Of a DNA stretch of 47,901 bases, positions 33,908-43,171 are shown piece by piece. This DNA comes from Bacteroidales bacterium. Lineage in GTDB: Bacteria > Bacteroidota > Bacteroidia > Bacteroidales > UBA932. The notes under the pieces are model-generated. The model searched no databases. It was not told the origin of the DNA and worked only from the letters and a program-made list of their open reading frames with translations. Position numbers and translations under genes: made by a program. The stretch covers positions 1-47,901 of the forward strand of contig JAGBCS010000054.1 of NCBI GenBank assembly GCA_017937885.1, in the 5' to 3' direction. How positions within the stretch are numbered: the first letter of the stretch is position 1; each line of letters starts with the position of its first letter.

Positions 33908-36646
33908 ATGAAGGATTTTTTGGCAAAAATATGGGTTCCTGTCGTGCTGGTAATGATTGCGGCGGCGCAGTCGTTCGGTATTGACGCAGGCAGGATGGCG
34001 GGTCTTCGCAGACACGCCGATTCACTCATACTCAGCCAGTTACATGATTCGTTAGCTGTTTCGGACTCGCTCCTTCCCCTTTCTGACAGCATCGCGACAG
34101 ACTCGACGGCGGCTGTTGCCGACACTGTCCTCAATCCTCGCGACACGATCCGGATACCGGATTCGCTTCAATACACCGATCCGTTCAAGTTCAAGTACTA
34201 CATCGCGATCAAGGATTCGACAACACGTTTCCAGGTCCGCGATTCACTGATGGCTGCAGGAGATTCCCTGGAGCTCGCCAGACTTGACTCATTATATATA
34301 AAGGACTCCACCGACGTCGCTATCGCGAAGCATAATGCATGGTATGCATCCCTGTCGCGCAGGGAGAGGAAGAAGTATGATGCCGAGCAGGCCCTCCCGG
34401 GACTCATAGCTGCAGCCAACCGCAAGCTCGAGATCAAGGACAGCATCAAGGCCTACAAGGACAGCGTCATCGAAGCGACTCCGCGCATACTTCAGACTTA
34501 CGCGATTCCCGACTCCCTCCATTACAAGAGGATCATCACATGGCATCTGGACACCGATTTCCAGAATCTCGAGGATCTGCGCGACATGGCTGCGGACACT
34601 TCCTACAACTACAACTTCAACGACTATCCTTTCATGAGGGAAGACCTTAATGCCACATGGCTCGGAGTTGCAGGAGGTCCCGTACAGCTTTACGACTACT
34701 TCAAGAGGCAGCATGAAGACAATGCGATCTTCTACGCTCCATTCCAGCTATACAACTACACTGCGGAGACGCTTCCGCAATTCAACACTAAGACACCTTA
34801 CACCGAGCTCGCTTACTATGGAACATTGTTCGCGAACAAGGAACAGGAAGAATCCAATGTAAGGGTACTCACAACCCAGAACATCACCCCGAAGCTGAAC
34901 ATGATGATCGGCTTCCACAGGTTCGGCAGCAACGGTATGCTGAAGAGAGAGGATACCGGAAACAGGACCTTCAATGCTGCAGTAAACTATCTGGGAGAGA
35001 AGTACCTGATGCACGCAGGCTTCATCTACAACAAGATCGAGAAGAGTGAAAACGGAGGAATCATCGACGAGTCATGGATCCGGGACACCCTTGTCGACGC
35101 GCGTGAGATCGAGGTCTACCTGCGTGACGCAAGCAACAGCATTAAGAAGAACACCGTCTATCTTGATCAGACCTACAGAATCCCTCTCGATTTCCTGAAG
35201 GACATAAAGGGAAAGAGGGAAAAGAAAAGGATCCAGGCCGCACGAGACAGCATCAAGGCCCACGGAGATTCTGCATCGGTAGCATACGTTCTTGCCCAGG
35301 AGGCCCTTGAGCAGCAGATGGCAAAGGCCGCAGCTGACACGGCGACTCTCGACACGGACGTCACTACAGCCTTCATAGGTCACAGCAGCGAGTACTCCGT
35401 ATTCCGAAAGACCTACACGGACAACATCACTGATGAGATCGGCAGGGAGTTCTACCATGACCGTTTCTACATCAATCCGACCACTAGCCACGACTCGCTC
35501 AGGGTCATGAGGCTTGAGAACAAGGTCTTTGTCAGGCTGCAGCCATGGAAGGATGACGGCATCGTATCGAAGCTGGATGTAGGTATAGGCGACAAGCTTG
35601 CGAATTATTTCAGTTTCAGGCCTGTTGATTATGTAGAGGGCAGCAGCAATGTCGTTCAGAATTCGGTCTATCTCTATGCCGGAGCCCAGGGTCAGTACAG
35701 GAAGTACCTGACATGGGATGCAAGAGGAAAATACAATTTCCTGGGCTACGAGATCAACGACTTCAACATTGAGGCAAACGCATCCTTCAGGACCTATCCG
35801 TTCCGAAAGGACAGGAACAGTCCTATCGTAGCAAAGGCTCACTTCGAGACTTCACTCAAGGAGCCGGACTACTATCAGCAGCACCTTTTCACAAATCACT
35901 ACAAGTGGGACAACGACTTCGGCAAGATTTCGGAGACCAGACTTGAAGCTTCTCTCTCGATCCCAAGATGGGAAATGGCGGCTTCATTCGGCTACGCCTT
36001 GCTGAGCAACAACATATACTATGACACTCTTGGCATCGTCAGACAGAATCCGAAGCCTATGAGCGTCATGACAGCCAGACTACAGAAGAACTTCCAGCTG
36101 TGGAAGTTCCACCTGGACCATCAGGCGATGCTGCAGCTCTCCTCTGACCAGGAGGTTCTGCCGCTTCCTCTGCTGGCCCTCAACTTCAGGTACTATCTGC
36201 AGTTCGATGTCGTAAAGAACGTCATGCAGATGCAGATCGGTGCCCATGGAACATACACCACGAGATGGTATGCCCCGGCATACAACCCGGTTCTCAGTGT
36301 GTTCCACAACCAGAACGAGCAGAAGTACGGAAATTGTCCTTACATAGACGCCTTCGTGAACATACAATGGAAGAAGGCAAGCATCTTCATCAAGATGGTG
36401 AACCTCAACATGGGATGGCCGAACAAGCATGCAGACTATTTCACGGCAGCAGGCTACATAGCTCCGCAGAGAGCTGTAAAGTTCGGAATCACATGGCCGT
36501 TCTGGGTAAGACCGGGTAAGGTAACAACAAGTGCATCAGCTTCATCCAACGCGGGAGGCGGTGGAGGAAGACCTACCGGCATGGCCGGAGGAGGATCCGC
36601 AGGCAGAGGTGCTGCCGGCAGGATGAGCACTGCAAACAGAAGATAA
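33908..36646 (+). CDS. Putative porin (Porin_10-type outer-membrane barrel)
   Basis: This 912-residue protein has an N-terminal signal (about 1-25, VPVVLVMIAAAQSFG). An unusual Ser/Asp/Leu-rich periplasmic region follows (about 30-190, repeated xDSL/DSI phrases). A long set of amphipathic strands then runs from about 215 to 870, for example GVAGGPVQLYDYF, QNITPKLNMMIGFHRFGSNG and KYLTWDARGKYNFLGYEI. It matches Bacteroidetes 'putative porin' proteins. The last strand ends FGITWPFWV and is followed by about 40 residues rich in Gly, Ala, Ser and Arg, which is odd for an outer-membrane barrel. The stop overlaps the transglycosylase start (TAATG). Confidence 0.85.
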   Translation: MKDFLAKIWVPVVLVMIAAAQSFGIDAGRMAGLRRHADSLILSQLHDSLAVSDSLLPLSDSIATDSTAAVADTVLNPRDTIRIPDSLQYTDPFKFKYYIAIKDSTTRFQVRDSLMAAGDSLELARLDSLYIKDSTDVAIAKHNAWYASLSRRERKKYDAEQALPGLIAAANRKLEIKDSIKAYKDSVIEATPRILQTYAIPDSLHYKRIITWHLDTDFQNLEDLRDMAADTSYNYNFNDYPFMREDLNATWLGVAGGPVQLYDYFKRQHEDNAIFYAPFQLYNYTAETLPQFNTKTPYTELAYYGTLFANKEQEESNVRVLTTQNITPKLNMMIGFHRFGSNGMLKREDTGNRTFNAAVNYLGEKYLMHAGFIYNKIEKSENGGIIDESWIRDTLVDAREIEVYLRDASNSIKKNTVYLDQTYRIPLDFLKDIKGKREKKRIQAARDSIKAHGDSASVAYVLAQEALEQQMAKAAADTATLDTDVTTAFIGHSSEYSVFRKTYTDNITDEIGREFYHDRFYINPTTSHDSLRVMRLENKVFVRLQPWKDDGIVSKLDVGIGDKLANYFSFRPVDYVEGSSNVVQNSVYLYAGAQGQYRKYLTWDARGKYNFLGYEINDFNIEANASFRTYPFRKDRNSPIVAKAHFETSLKEPDYYQQHLFTNHYKWDNDFGKISETRLEASLSIPRWEMAASFGYALLSNNIYYDTLGIVRQNPKPMSVMTARLQKNFQLWKFHLDHQAMLQLSSDQEVLPLPLLALNFRYYLQFDVVKNVMQMQIGAHGTYTTRWYAPAYNPVLSVFHNQNEQKYGNCPYIDAFVNIQWKKASIFIKMVNLNMGWPNKHADYFTAAGYIAPQRAVKFGITWPFWVRPGKVTTSASASSNAGGGGGRPTGMAGGGSAGRGAAGRMSTANRR

Positions 36647-37722
36647 TGGTACTTACAGAAAAGATTAAAAGAAGACTCAGATACGTTCTTGCAACAGCAT
36701 TGATCATAGGTATCACTCCGCTCAGCCAGAGCGAGAGGATCCTCAGCGGAGCACACTCGGAAGATGCTCTTCTCGGCAAGGACCTGACATGTGTGATAGA
36801 TCTCGGAGATGAGATGTACGGCTCACACGGCCTCGAGACAGGCCTCAACTACGAACTCCTGAACAGATTCGCTCAGGACAACAGATGCAGCGTAAGCATC
36901 ATCGCTTCACGCAAAGGAGAAAACTACATCGACTCGCTCAGACAGGGCAAGGTCGACATCGTCATAACACATGCTGACGATCTCGCATCAGCAGAAGGAA
37001 TCAAGTTGTCAAGAAGACTCAACCCATGTTCGGCATGGGCGATGCAGGAGGACGCTGACCACGAACTGATGCAGATCAACAGATGGATCAGCCACATGGC
37101 CTCATCAAAGGCATACAGCGAGATAGAAGACAGATATTCAAGCGTATGCAATCCCCTCCGCCGAGCAGAAAAGGGCATCAGGTCTAAGACAATCAGCCCC
37201 TATGACAGCCTGATAAAGGAATATGCAGCCAAGCTCGGATGGGACTGGAGGATGCTTGCAGCCGTGGTATATCAGGAATCCAGGTTCTCGATAAACTCAC
37301 GTTCGTTCAGAGGAGCTCAGGGTCTCATGCAGGTAATGCCCGGAACCGCAGGATACTATGGCATAGACGACCTTCTCGACCCGGAGAACAACCTCAAGGC
37401 CGGCACAAGCCACCTCATGAGACTTCAGAGAATATGCAGCAAGTGGGGGCTCGAACATGACGAGCTGATAAAGTTCACCCTTGCTTCATACAACGCAGGA
37501 GAAGGAAGGATAGCCGACTGCCGCAGTTTTGCGATCACAAGACAGGCAGACTGTACGAAATGGGAGGAGATCGTGAAACTGATCCCTCTCATGAGAGAGG
37601 ATTCGATTCTCGAAGAAGAATCAGTGAAGCTCGGCAAGTTCCAGGGCCACGAGACCATCGCATACATCGACAACATCATGGCTCTCTATGACGCCATATG
37701 CAGGATCTGTCCTGAAGCGTAG
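36646..37722 (+). CDS. MltF-like lytic transglycosylase (SLT domain with solute-binding-like N-terminus)
   Basis: This 358-residue envelope protein has an N-terminal hydrophobic segment (about 12-26). An incomplete family-3 solute-binding-like domain follows (about 45-140, with LNYELLNRFAQDN and GKVDIVITHADDLAS). The C-terminal SLT domain (about 195-330) has the catalytic Glu in AAVVYQESRFS, the substrate-binding GAQGLMQVMPGTAGYYG and LASYNAGEGRI. This order is that of MltF, which cleaves peptidoglycan and releases anhydro-MurNAc. The gene is coupled to the porin by a one-base overlap and ends one base from the convergent FtsX-type permease. Confidence 0.9.
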   Translation: MVLTEKIKRRLRYVLATALIIGITPLSQSERILSGAHSEDALLGKDLTCVIDLGDEMYGSHGLETGLNYELLNRFAQDNRCSVSIIASRKGENYIDSLRQGKVDIVITHADDLASAEGIKLSRRLNPCSAWAMQEDADHELMQINRWISHMASSKAYSEIEDRYSSVCNPLRRAEKGIRSKTISPYDSLIKEYAAKLGWDWRMLAAVVYQESRFSINSRSFRGAQGLMQVMPGTAGYYGIDDLLDPENNLKAGTSHLMRLQRICSKWGLEHDELIKFTLASYNAGEGRIADCRSFAITRQADCTKWEEIVKLIPLMREDSILEEESVKLGKFQGHETIAYIDNIMALYDAICRICPEA

Positions 37723-37723
37723 G

Positions 37724-38899
37724 CTATTTCACGCGCACGGTCCGTGCAGGATCGACCTTTGAAATGAACAGACACGGGATAAGCAGCAGGATCATTATGG
37801 CTGCAAAGGCTGCGACGTCAGCCAGAAGTATCATCCCGAAATCAACATGAACCGGTACGAACGACACATAGTAATTCTCAGGATCAAGCCTGAGAAGATG
37901 TGTCGTACCCTGTATCATGCAGAAAAGCAGCGCCGCAGCGTTGCCTATAAGCATCCCCTTCCCTACCAGCGAAGCAGCACTTGCCAGAAACACCTTCGCT
38001 ATGGATCTGTCAGTCATGCCGAGTGACTTGAGAAGGCCTATCGTAGATATATTCTCGAAAAGCATTATGAGCAGGCCGGATATCATGTTGAATCCGGCGA
38101 CAAGCGTCATCAGCAGTATCATGAAAAAGACATTGAAATCTATCAGGTCAAGCCAGCTGAAAAGCTGGGGATATGCGGATAAGGACGATGTTGCGACAAC
38201 CGTTTCCTCGTCTGGGGACGACCAGGCGTTGACAAGCGTGCCTATCTGCTGGGTGGCATCCCATATGCCTTCCTCCGTGCGGAATGAGGGCTTCAACATG
38301 ATCTCCATAGCTGACACCTGGTCTTCATTCCATCCGTTAAGTCTCTGAAGGTCAGCCCCGGAAGCATATACGACAAAACGGTCATCAGTCTCCACTACTG
38401 CATCGTATACGGAAACCACATTGAACTGACGGACATTGAGCCTGTCCCCGATGAAATATGTGAGCATCCTGTCTCCGGCCTTGAGGGAGGCACGGTCTGC
38501 GAGACGCTTGGGGATGGACACCGCCAAGGCGGTCGAATCTTCCGACGCTACGCCTTCAGGCAAGCCCTTGAGCAGGACTCCGTGCATACCGTCGCCGTTC
38601 TTTACGATACCGGCCCTGTACACTACGGGCACGACCTTCTCGACCGCTTCCACACCCTCGACATACGGCAGGTATTCCGGATCGGCCTCGATCGGCCTTG
38701 TCCGGTCAAGGACATTACGGTCCGGACTTGTCAGCATGACATCCCCGGAAAGTGACGAAAGAGACGCCCTTATCTCATGACGGAAGCCGGACGATACCGA
38801 TACGGCAATTATCATCACAAGGAAGCTGACCGCCACGCATACAGTAGCGATCCTCCCCTTGAATCTGAGTCTTCCGGCTATGAAAAACGAGGCGTCCAC
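37724..38899 (-). CDS. FtsX/LolE-type ABC transporter permease
   Basis: This 391-residue membrane protein has the MacB_PCD-FtsX layout. The first helix is at about 18-38 (VAVSFLVMIIAVSVSSGF). A large periplasmic domain follows (about 40-255, including DVMLTSPDRNVLD). The FtsX core of three helices covers about 265-385, with ISGLLIMLFENISTIGLLKSLGMTDRSI, a phrase typical of lipoprotein-releasing (LolC/E) permeases. The ATPase partner is not in this window. The gene follows the TPR gene after eight bases. Its likely task is extracting lipoproteins from the inner membrane, inferred from the family. Confidence 0.87.
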   Translation of the reverse strand: MDASFFIAGRLRFKGRIATVCVAVSFLVMIIAVSVSSGFRHEIRASLSSLSGDVMLTSPDRNVLDRTRPIEADPEYLPYVEGVEAVEKVVPVVYRAGIVKNGDGMHGVLLKGLPEGVASEDSTALAVSIPKRLADRASLKAGDRMLTYFIGDRLNVRQFNVVSVYDAVVETDDRFVVYASGADLQRLNGWNEDQVSAMEIMLKPSFRTEEGIWDATQQIGTLVNAWSSPDEETVVATSSLSAYPQLFSWLDLIDFNVFFMILLMTLVAGFNMISGLLIMLFENISTIGLLKSLGMTDRSIAKVFLASAASLVGKGMLIGNAAALLFCMIQGTTHLLRLDPENYYVSFVPVHVDFGMILLADVAAFAAIMILLLIPCLFISKVDPARTVRVK

Positions 38900-38907
38900 C
38901 GGCTGTA

Positions 38908-39822
38908 CTATTTCTTCTTGAGGACTTCAAGCCTGCCCTTGGCCTGGAGCTGCTCCTTTTCCGAGCCATGCTTCATGAGCATCTCAAGATACTTCTTCTC
39001 AAGCTTGACATTACCCTGCTTGCGGGCGGCAAGGGCACAGTTCCTGATGGCCGTATAATCGTCCGGATGCTTCTTCAGTACCTTGTTGTACTGCTTGAAG
39101 GCCGACTTGTAATCCTCCTTGGCTATAAGATAATATGACCCCATGTTGTTGATGTAGCCGACATTGTCCGGATACAGTGAAGATAGCTTTGCCGACAGTT
39201 TGTAGAAGGCATCATACGAAGCCGGACTACCTATCGAAAAGAAGCTGTAGCAGTACTCCTGCATCGCCTCCTGGAAGAATTCCTCATCCACCTTCTCGTC
39301 GCCGTACGTCCATGAAGGCCTCCTCACCTGATTCTCGTCAACGAGCTTCATCAGATAGGCAAGGGCCATGTCCGGACTCTCCTTCTCATACGCTATGTAT
39401 GCATTGGCCTTCATGAAACGGAAGTCGATCCTGTCCGGCCATGTCCTCATGGCTTTGTCGGCCGCCTTGACTGCCTCTCCGTAGAGTTCGTCGTCAAACA
39501 CATTGACCTGATAGTAATGCACATCAGCTCCCGTCGTATCCTTGAGGGTCAGGATCGGATCCATGCCGAGATACTTTTTCGTCGGCCTGGTGACCACTTC
39601 GCTGGACTGGGCCTTGGTGAAATAATAGTTGAAGCGTCCCATAAGCATCTTAGCGTTGGTCGAATCTGCCTTTTCCCAATTGTTCAGGACAGTCTCCACA
39701 CCGACACCTGCAGGACCGAGCTGAGAGACAAGAAGGTCATACTTCTGTTCCATTCTGTCAGCCTGCGCTGACGCCGCCACCGCTGCCGAAAGCAGCGACA
39801 ATATCAATAACAATCTTTTCAT
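38908..39822 (-). CDS. Periplasmic TPR protein
   Basis: A 304-residue protein from the ATG at 39822 (MKRLLLILSLLSAAVAASAQ), a good cleavable signal peptide; the in-frame start at 39870 lies inside the upstream gene and would hide the signal. TPR-like helices follow, clearest at the C-terminus (VGYINNMGSYYLIAKEDYKSAFKQYNKVLKKHPDD, about 218-252, then AIRNCALAARKQGNVKLEKK). Such proteins are usually scaffolds for envelope complexes. The ATG overlaps the stop of the RsmF-like gene by four bases. Confidence 0.82.
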   Translation of the reverse strand: MKRLLLILSLLSAAVAASAQADRMEQKYDLLVSQLGPAGVGVETVLNNWEKADSTNAKMLMGRFNYYFTKAQSSEVVTRPTKKYLGMDPILTLKDTTGADVHYYQVNVFDDELYGEAVKAADKAMRTWPDRIDFRFMKANAYIAYEKESPDMALAYLMKLVDENQVRRPSWTYGDEKVDEEFFQEAMQEYCYSFFSIGSPASYDAFYKLSAKLSSLYPDNVGYINNMGSYYLIAKEDYKSAFKQYNKVLKKHPDDYTAIRNCALAARKQGNVKLEKKYLEMLMKHGSEKEQLQAKGRLEVLKKK

Positions 39823-41213
39823 CTTATATCCATTCTTATACGTCTGCCCTGAGGATGCAGGTTGTTGCATCTGTTGCCGAGGTTCTTGACGAATCCCAGC
39901 GGCAGCCCTTCGTATCTTATGATCACATATCCTTTCGGCGCGTCCGGAAGAGCTATCGCGTCCTTATGAAGGAAGGCCAACGCCGTCTGCATGTCGACTT
40001 CCTCAGAAGGCCATGCCTCCGGCTCCAGCATGAGCGACAGGGCGAGATCGGCATCGGGCACAAGATCACGTCCCTTCATCACTCCCACAGCACAACCGGC
40101 AGCAAGCACATGGAGATCAGAGTCCAGCATAGCGACATCTGCCGTCAGGGCCGAAGGCACCGCCGTGATGGTCTCCCCCTTCTGACGGAGATCCACCTCC
40201 TTGCTGAACAGCTTCTTCAGGCCGTCAGGAAGAGTCTGGGCAGGCTTCCGGTTCTGCCTGCCGCGTTCCCTTTTCCCCGACGATGGCACATCTGCATAGC
40301 TGTCAGCCTTGTCTTCCGTCTTTTTCAGAGCCGCACAATACTGTCCTTCTCCCTCGACGTGTCCCGGCACGAGACTATACCCCATCTGCGTCTTTATCAC
40401 TCCCGGGAAATCCCATGCGGGCCCGCCTCCTGTCAGCACTTCCGCTCCAAGCTCATCCGCTATCCACGAGACATTCCCGTCATTCTCATATCTGTTGAAT
40501 GTACATGTCGAATATACCAGCAGTCCGCCGCTGCGCAGAGACGGCCAGACGTCGGCGATGATGCGGCGCTGTCTTGCTTCGCACAGGGCAACATTGTCTT
40601 CCGACCACTGGCGCTGGGCCTCCTCATCCTTGCGGAACATGCCTTCTCCCGAGCATGGCACGTCAGTCACGATCACATCGAAGAATCCCGGAAGGGCAGA
40701 AAAGGCACGCGGGTCATCGGATGTCACCACCACATTCGGGTCTCCCCAAAGCGCCATGTTGTCTGCCAGGACGCCGGCCCTCTGCTTCATCACTTCATTG
40801 GAAACAAGGATGAAGCCGTCACCGAACGCCTCGCGGAGCGATGCGGCCAGATCCGTCGACTTTCCTCCCGGAGCCGCACAAAGGTCCAGGACGCGCACCG
40901 GCCTCATCCGAGGCATGTCCGTCTGCTTGAGCAGTTCGCGGAACACATGACCGACAAACATCGATGAAGAGTCCTGCACATAATAGGCTCCTCCATGAAG
41001 ATACGGGTCAAGCGTGAACTGAGGACGTTCCGGAAGCATGCAGCCGTATGGATTCCATGCCACAGGACGTCCCTCGAACTGTCTGCACGGCTTGAAGGGA
41101 TTGCGCCTCACCGACACATGAGCGGGAGTGTCAAATGCAGAAAAAGCGACAAGGGCATTCTCGCTCCCTATCGCCTCTTCCAGATATTTTCCGAATATTT
41201 CCTTTATCTGCAT
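39819..41213 (-). CDS. RsmF-like RNA cytosine-C5 methyltransferase (NOL1/NOP2/Sun family)
   Basis: A 464-residue SAM-dependent methyltransferase. The SAM-binding motif is VLDLCAAPGGKSTDLA (about 107-122). Catalytic cysteines lie in VTDVPCSGEGMFRKDE (motif IV) and VYSTCTFNRYEND (motif VI). A C-terminal region (about 330-464) ending NLGNRCNNLHPQGRRIRMD resembles the PUA-like part of RsmF/YebU, which modifies 16S rRNA. The exact RNA target is inferred only. Its start overlaps the SRPBCC gene stop by one base (TGATG) and its end overlaps the TPR gene, so pyrE-SRPBCC-RsmF-TPR-permease look like one operon. Confidence 0.9.
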   Translation of the reverse strand: MQIKEIFGKYLEEAIGSENALVAFSAFDTPAHVSVRRNPFKPCRQFEGRPVAWNPYGCMLPERPQFTLDPYLHGGAYYVQDSSSMFVGHVFRELLKQTDMPRMRPVRVLDLCAAPGGKSTDLAASLREAFGDGFILVSNEVMKQRAGVLADNMALWGDPNVVVTSDDPRAFSALPGFFDVIVTDVPCSGEGMFRKDEEAQRQWSEDNVALCEARQRRIIADVWPSLRSGGLLVYSTCTFNRYENDGNVSWIADELGAEVLTGGGPAWDFPGVIKTQMGYSLVPGHVEGEGQYCAALKKTEDKADSYADVPSSGKRERGRQNRKPAQTLPDGLKKLFSKEVDLRQKGETITAVPSALTADVAMLDSDLHVLAAGCAVGVMKGRDLVPDADLALSLMLEPEAWPSEEVDMQTALAFLHKDAIALPDAPKGYVIIRYEGLPLGFVKNLGNRCNNLHPQGRRIRMDIR

Positions 41214-41686
41214 CAGGCCTTGAATTTCGAAGGGTCAAAGCCTTCCGGGTACATTGAAGGATCCACTCCTTCAGGCATGCGTCCCTCGGACATGGCGACC
41301 AGACCGTCCACCACCTTGTCAAGAGCATCCTTTATCTTGCCTCCCAGAATCGTCTTCATCATGAAGTTGAGGTCCGCATCAAGGTCGATCTGGAAATCCG
41401 TCTTGTACGGATCTGCGGCGGCATCGAAATGCATCTTCAGGTTGAACTGGAACGGGGCGCCGTCGTCCGCGAACTCGATCTTCGAGTACGGGGTCCTGCC
41501 GGTCACCTTCACTCCGATATTGAATCCCTGCACCATCGCATGGATCGAATCGAAGTCGGCGGTGACGTCGGCCTTCTTGTCTTCAGGCAGAAACTGCACG
41601 AAATTGCGCATGTCCACGAAAGCCATGTACAGTTCGTATGGTGCCTTGGACACGGTAGCCCTCTTGCTCTTTATCTCCACCGCCAT
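41213..41686 (-). CDS. SRPBCC-fold protein, function unknown
   Basis: This 157-residue cytoplasmic protein opens with KRATVSKAPYELYMAFVDM, a typical SRPBCC/polyketide-cyclase-like N-terminal strand-helix. It is followed by alternating strands (FQFNLKMHFDAAADPYKTDF) and a long C-terminal helix (GGKIKDALDKVVDGLVAM). Such folds bind small hydrophobic ligands or act as chaperones. No catalytic residues can be named. It lies three bases after pyrE and is coupled to the RsmF-like gene. Confidence 0.75.
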   Translation of the reverse strand: MAVEIKSKRATVSKAPYELYMAFVDMRNFVQFLPEDKKADVTADFDSIHAMVQGFNIGVKVTGRTPYSKIEFADDGAPFQFNLKMHFDAAADPYKTDFQIDLDADLNFMMKTILGGKIKDALDKVVDGLVAMSEGRMPEGVDPSMYPEGFDPSKFKA

Positions 41687-41689
41687 AGC

Positions 41690-42328
41690 CTACTCGTTTG
41701 TTCCCCAGGTCGAAGGAGAGAATCTCCATTCCTTGAGCACCTCGATATCCGACTCCTTGATGTATCCTGTCTCGTGCGCGACGTCGATCAGAGCGTCATA
41801 GTTCGAGAGAGTCGTGAGCTCGATGTCTGCATCCTCGAAGGCCTTGCGGGCCTTGTTGAAGCCGTACGAGAAGATCGCCACCATGCCGAGCACATCAACT
41901 CCTGCATTCACGAGCGCGTTCTTTGCAGCAAGGCTGCTCATTCCTGTCGAGATAAGGTCCTCGACGATCACGACCTTCGAGCCCGGCTCGAGGATTCCCT
42001 CGATCTGCGATCCGGTACCATGATCCTTCGGCTTAGGCCTCACATAGCAGAAAGGCTTTCCGAGGATATGCGCTACGAGGTAACCGTGAGCGATCGCTCC
42101 GGTAGCCACACCTGCGATGACCTCCACCTCAGGATACTTGTTTCTGATGATTTCCGCCATCCATGTGCACACGTTCTGACGGATCTCAGGATATGAAAGG
42201 ATTCTTCTGTTGTCACAATAAATAGGAGACTTCCATCCTGAAGCCCATGTAAACGGACTTTCAGGTCTCAACATTACCGCCTTGATGTCCATTAGAGACT
42301 TGGCAACTGCTTTCTCTACTGATTCCAT
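41690..42328 (-). CDS. pyrE: Orotate phosphoribosyltransferase
   Basis: PyrE converts orotate and PRPP to OMP in pyrimidine synthesis. The 212-residue protein has SPFTWASGWKSPIYCDNR near the start, VIAGVATGAIAHGYLVAHIL and YVRPKPKDHGTG (flexible loop with catalytic Lys). The PRPP-binding motif is VVIVEDLISTGMSSLAAKNAL. It is the first gene of the minus-strand operon ending with the permease. A promoter candidate at 42410-42443 faces the promoter of the divergent NUDIX gene. Confidence 0.95.
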   Translation of the reverse strand: MESVEKAVAKSLMDIKAVMLRPESPFTWASGWKSPIYCDNRRILSYPEIRQNVCTWMAEIIRNKYPEVEVIAGVATGAIAHGYLVAHILGKPFCYVRPKPKDHGTGSQIEGILEPGSKVVIVEDLISTGMSSLAAKNALVNAGVDVLGMVAIFSYGFNKARKAFEDADIELTTLSNYDALIDVAHETGYIKESDIEVLKEWRFSPSTWGTNE

Positions 42329-42339
42329 ATTATGTCTGT

Positions 42340-42373
42340 TTTGATTGTTTTTCAGTTCTTCTGCCTATATTTG
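42340..42373 (+). promoter_or_regulatory. Candidate promoter for the NUDIX gene
   Basis: TTTG (42340-42343), a 22-base spacer and TATATTTG (42366-42373) resemble the consensus with a slightly long spacer. The predicted leader is about 100 bases. Confidence 0.45.
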
Positions 42374-42409
42374 CAGACGGATTGCAACCGCCCGATGGCA
42401 CATATCGTG

Positions 42410-42443
42410 CAAATATAACCAAAACTGCGCAGAATAGCGCAAA
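42410..42443 (-). promoter_or_regulatory. Candidate promoter for pyrE
   Basis: On the minus strand TTTG (42443-42440), a 22-base spacer and TATATTTG (42417-42410) resemble the consensus. It points toward the NUDIX promoter, so the two initial transcripts would overlap by some 20 bases or more. Confidence 0.5.
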
Positions 42444-42478
42444 AATATCGAAACAATTTAATATTGAGCACAAAAACG

Positions 42479-43090
42479 ATGCACAGGATATACTTTGAGA
42501 AGAGATGCATCATCATATGCACGCCGGACGACCCGGCATTGAGCGACCCCAATGCCGTATTGTTCTCGCTTGGGGAGAGCATCAGCATACATGCACTTGT
42601 AGAGATGGTCGAGAACTCCGACTCGCTTCACAGGGTATGCATCCCGACCTCCGATACCGAAGGCACCTACCGCAGGATATGCTCGGAATTCGTAGAGGTC
42701 AATGCCGGAGGAGGACTTGTATCAAACAGGCGCGGAGACTACCTGCTGATCAACAGAAACGGCCTCTGGGACCTTCCGAAAGGCCATCAGGATCCCGGCG
42801 AGGATATAGAGGTGACGGCCTTGAGGGAAGTTCAGGAGGAGACAGGCATAGACGCTCTCGAACTGCGCGATCTGATCTGCGTGACTGACCACTGCTACCG
42901 CCGCAACGGAATGTGGCATCTTAAACATACATGGTGGTACGACATGCTCTATACGGACCCGACCGACCTGACTCCCCAGAGGGAGGAGGACATCACAAAG
43001 GCGGCATGGATAGCCCGCTCAAGCCTTACACCTTTCCTTCTGAACACCTACCCTTCGATCGTAGAAGTCTTCAGAGAAGCAAAAATCTGA
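42479..43090 (+). CDS. NUDIX hydrolase
   Basis: A 203-residue protein from the ATG at 42479. The Nudix box is intact: GHQDPGEDIEVTALREVQEETGI fits GX5EX7REUXEEXGU (about 103-125). The N-terminal 60 residues (HRIYFEKRCIIICTPDD, then a helical part) are an extra domain not present in minimal Nudix enzymes. The substrate, a nucleoside diphosphate derivative, cannot be assigned. It is divergent from pyrE. An in-frame TTG at 42464 would add five residues. Confidence 0.9.
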   Translation: MHRIYFEKRCIIICTPDDPALSDPNAVLFSLGESISIHALVEMVENSDSLHRVCIPTSDTEGTYRRICSEFVEVNAGGGLVSNRRGDYLLINRNGLWDLPKGHQDPGEDIEVTALREVQEETGIDALELRDLICVTDHCYRRNGMWHLKHTWWYDMLYTDPTDLTPQREEDITKAAWIARSSLTPFLLNTYPSIVEVFREAKI

Positions 43091-43171
43091 CTTTTTTGAA
43101 CGAAGAGTGAAACAAAATCTGTAAAATATCGTATAATGTTATGTATTTTGCAGTAAATTACACAGACATAT

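Noticed and set aside
39855..40967. Plus-strand open frame of 370 codons opposite the RsmF-like gene
   Set aside because: The methyltransferase motifs are on the minus strand; the other frame has only Arg/His-rich shadow sequence.
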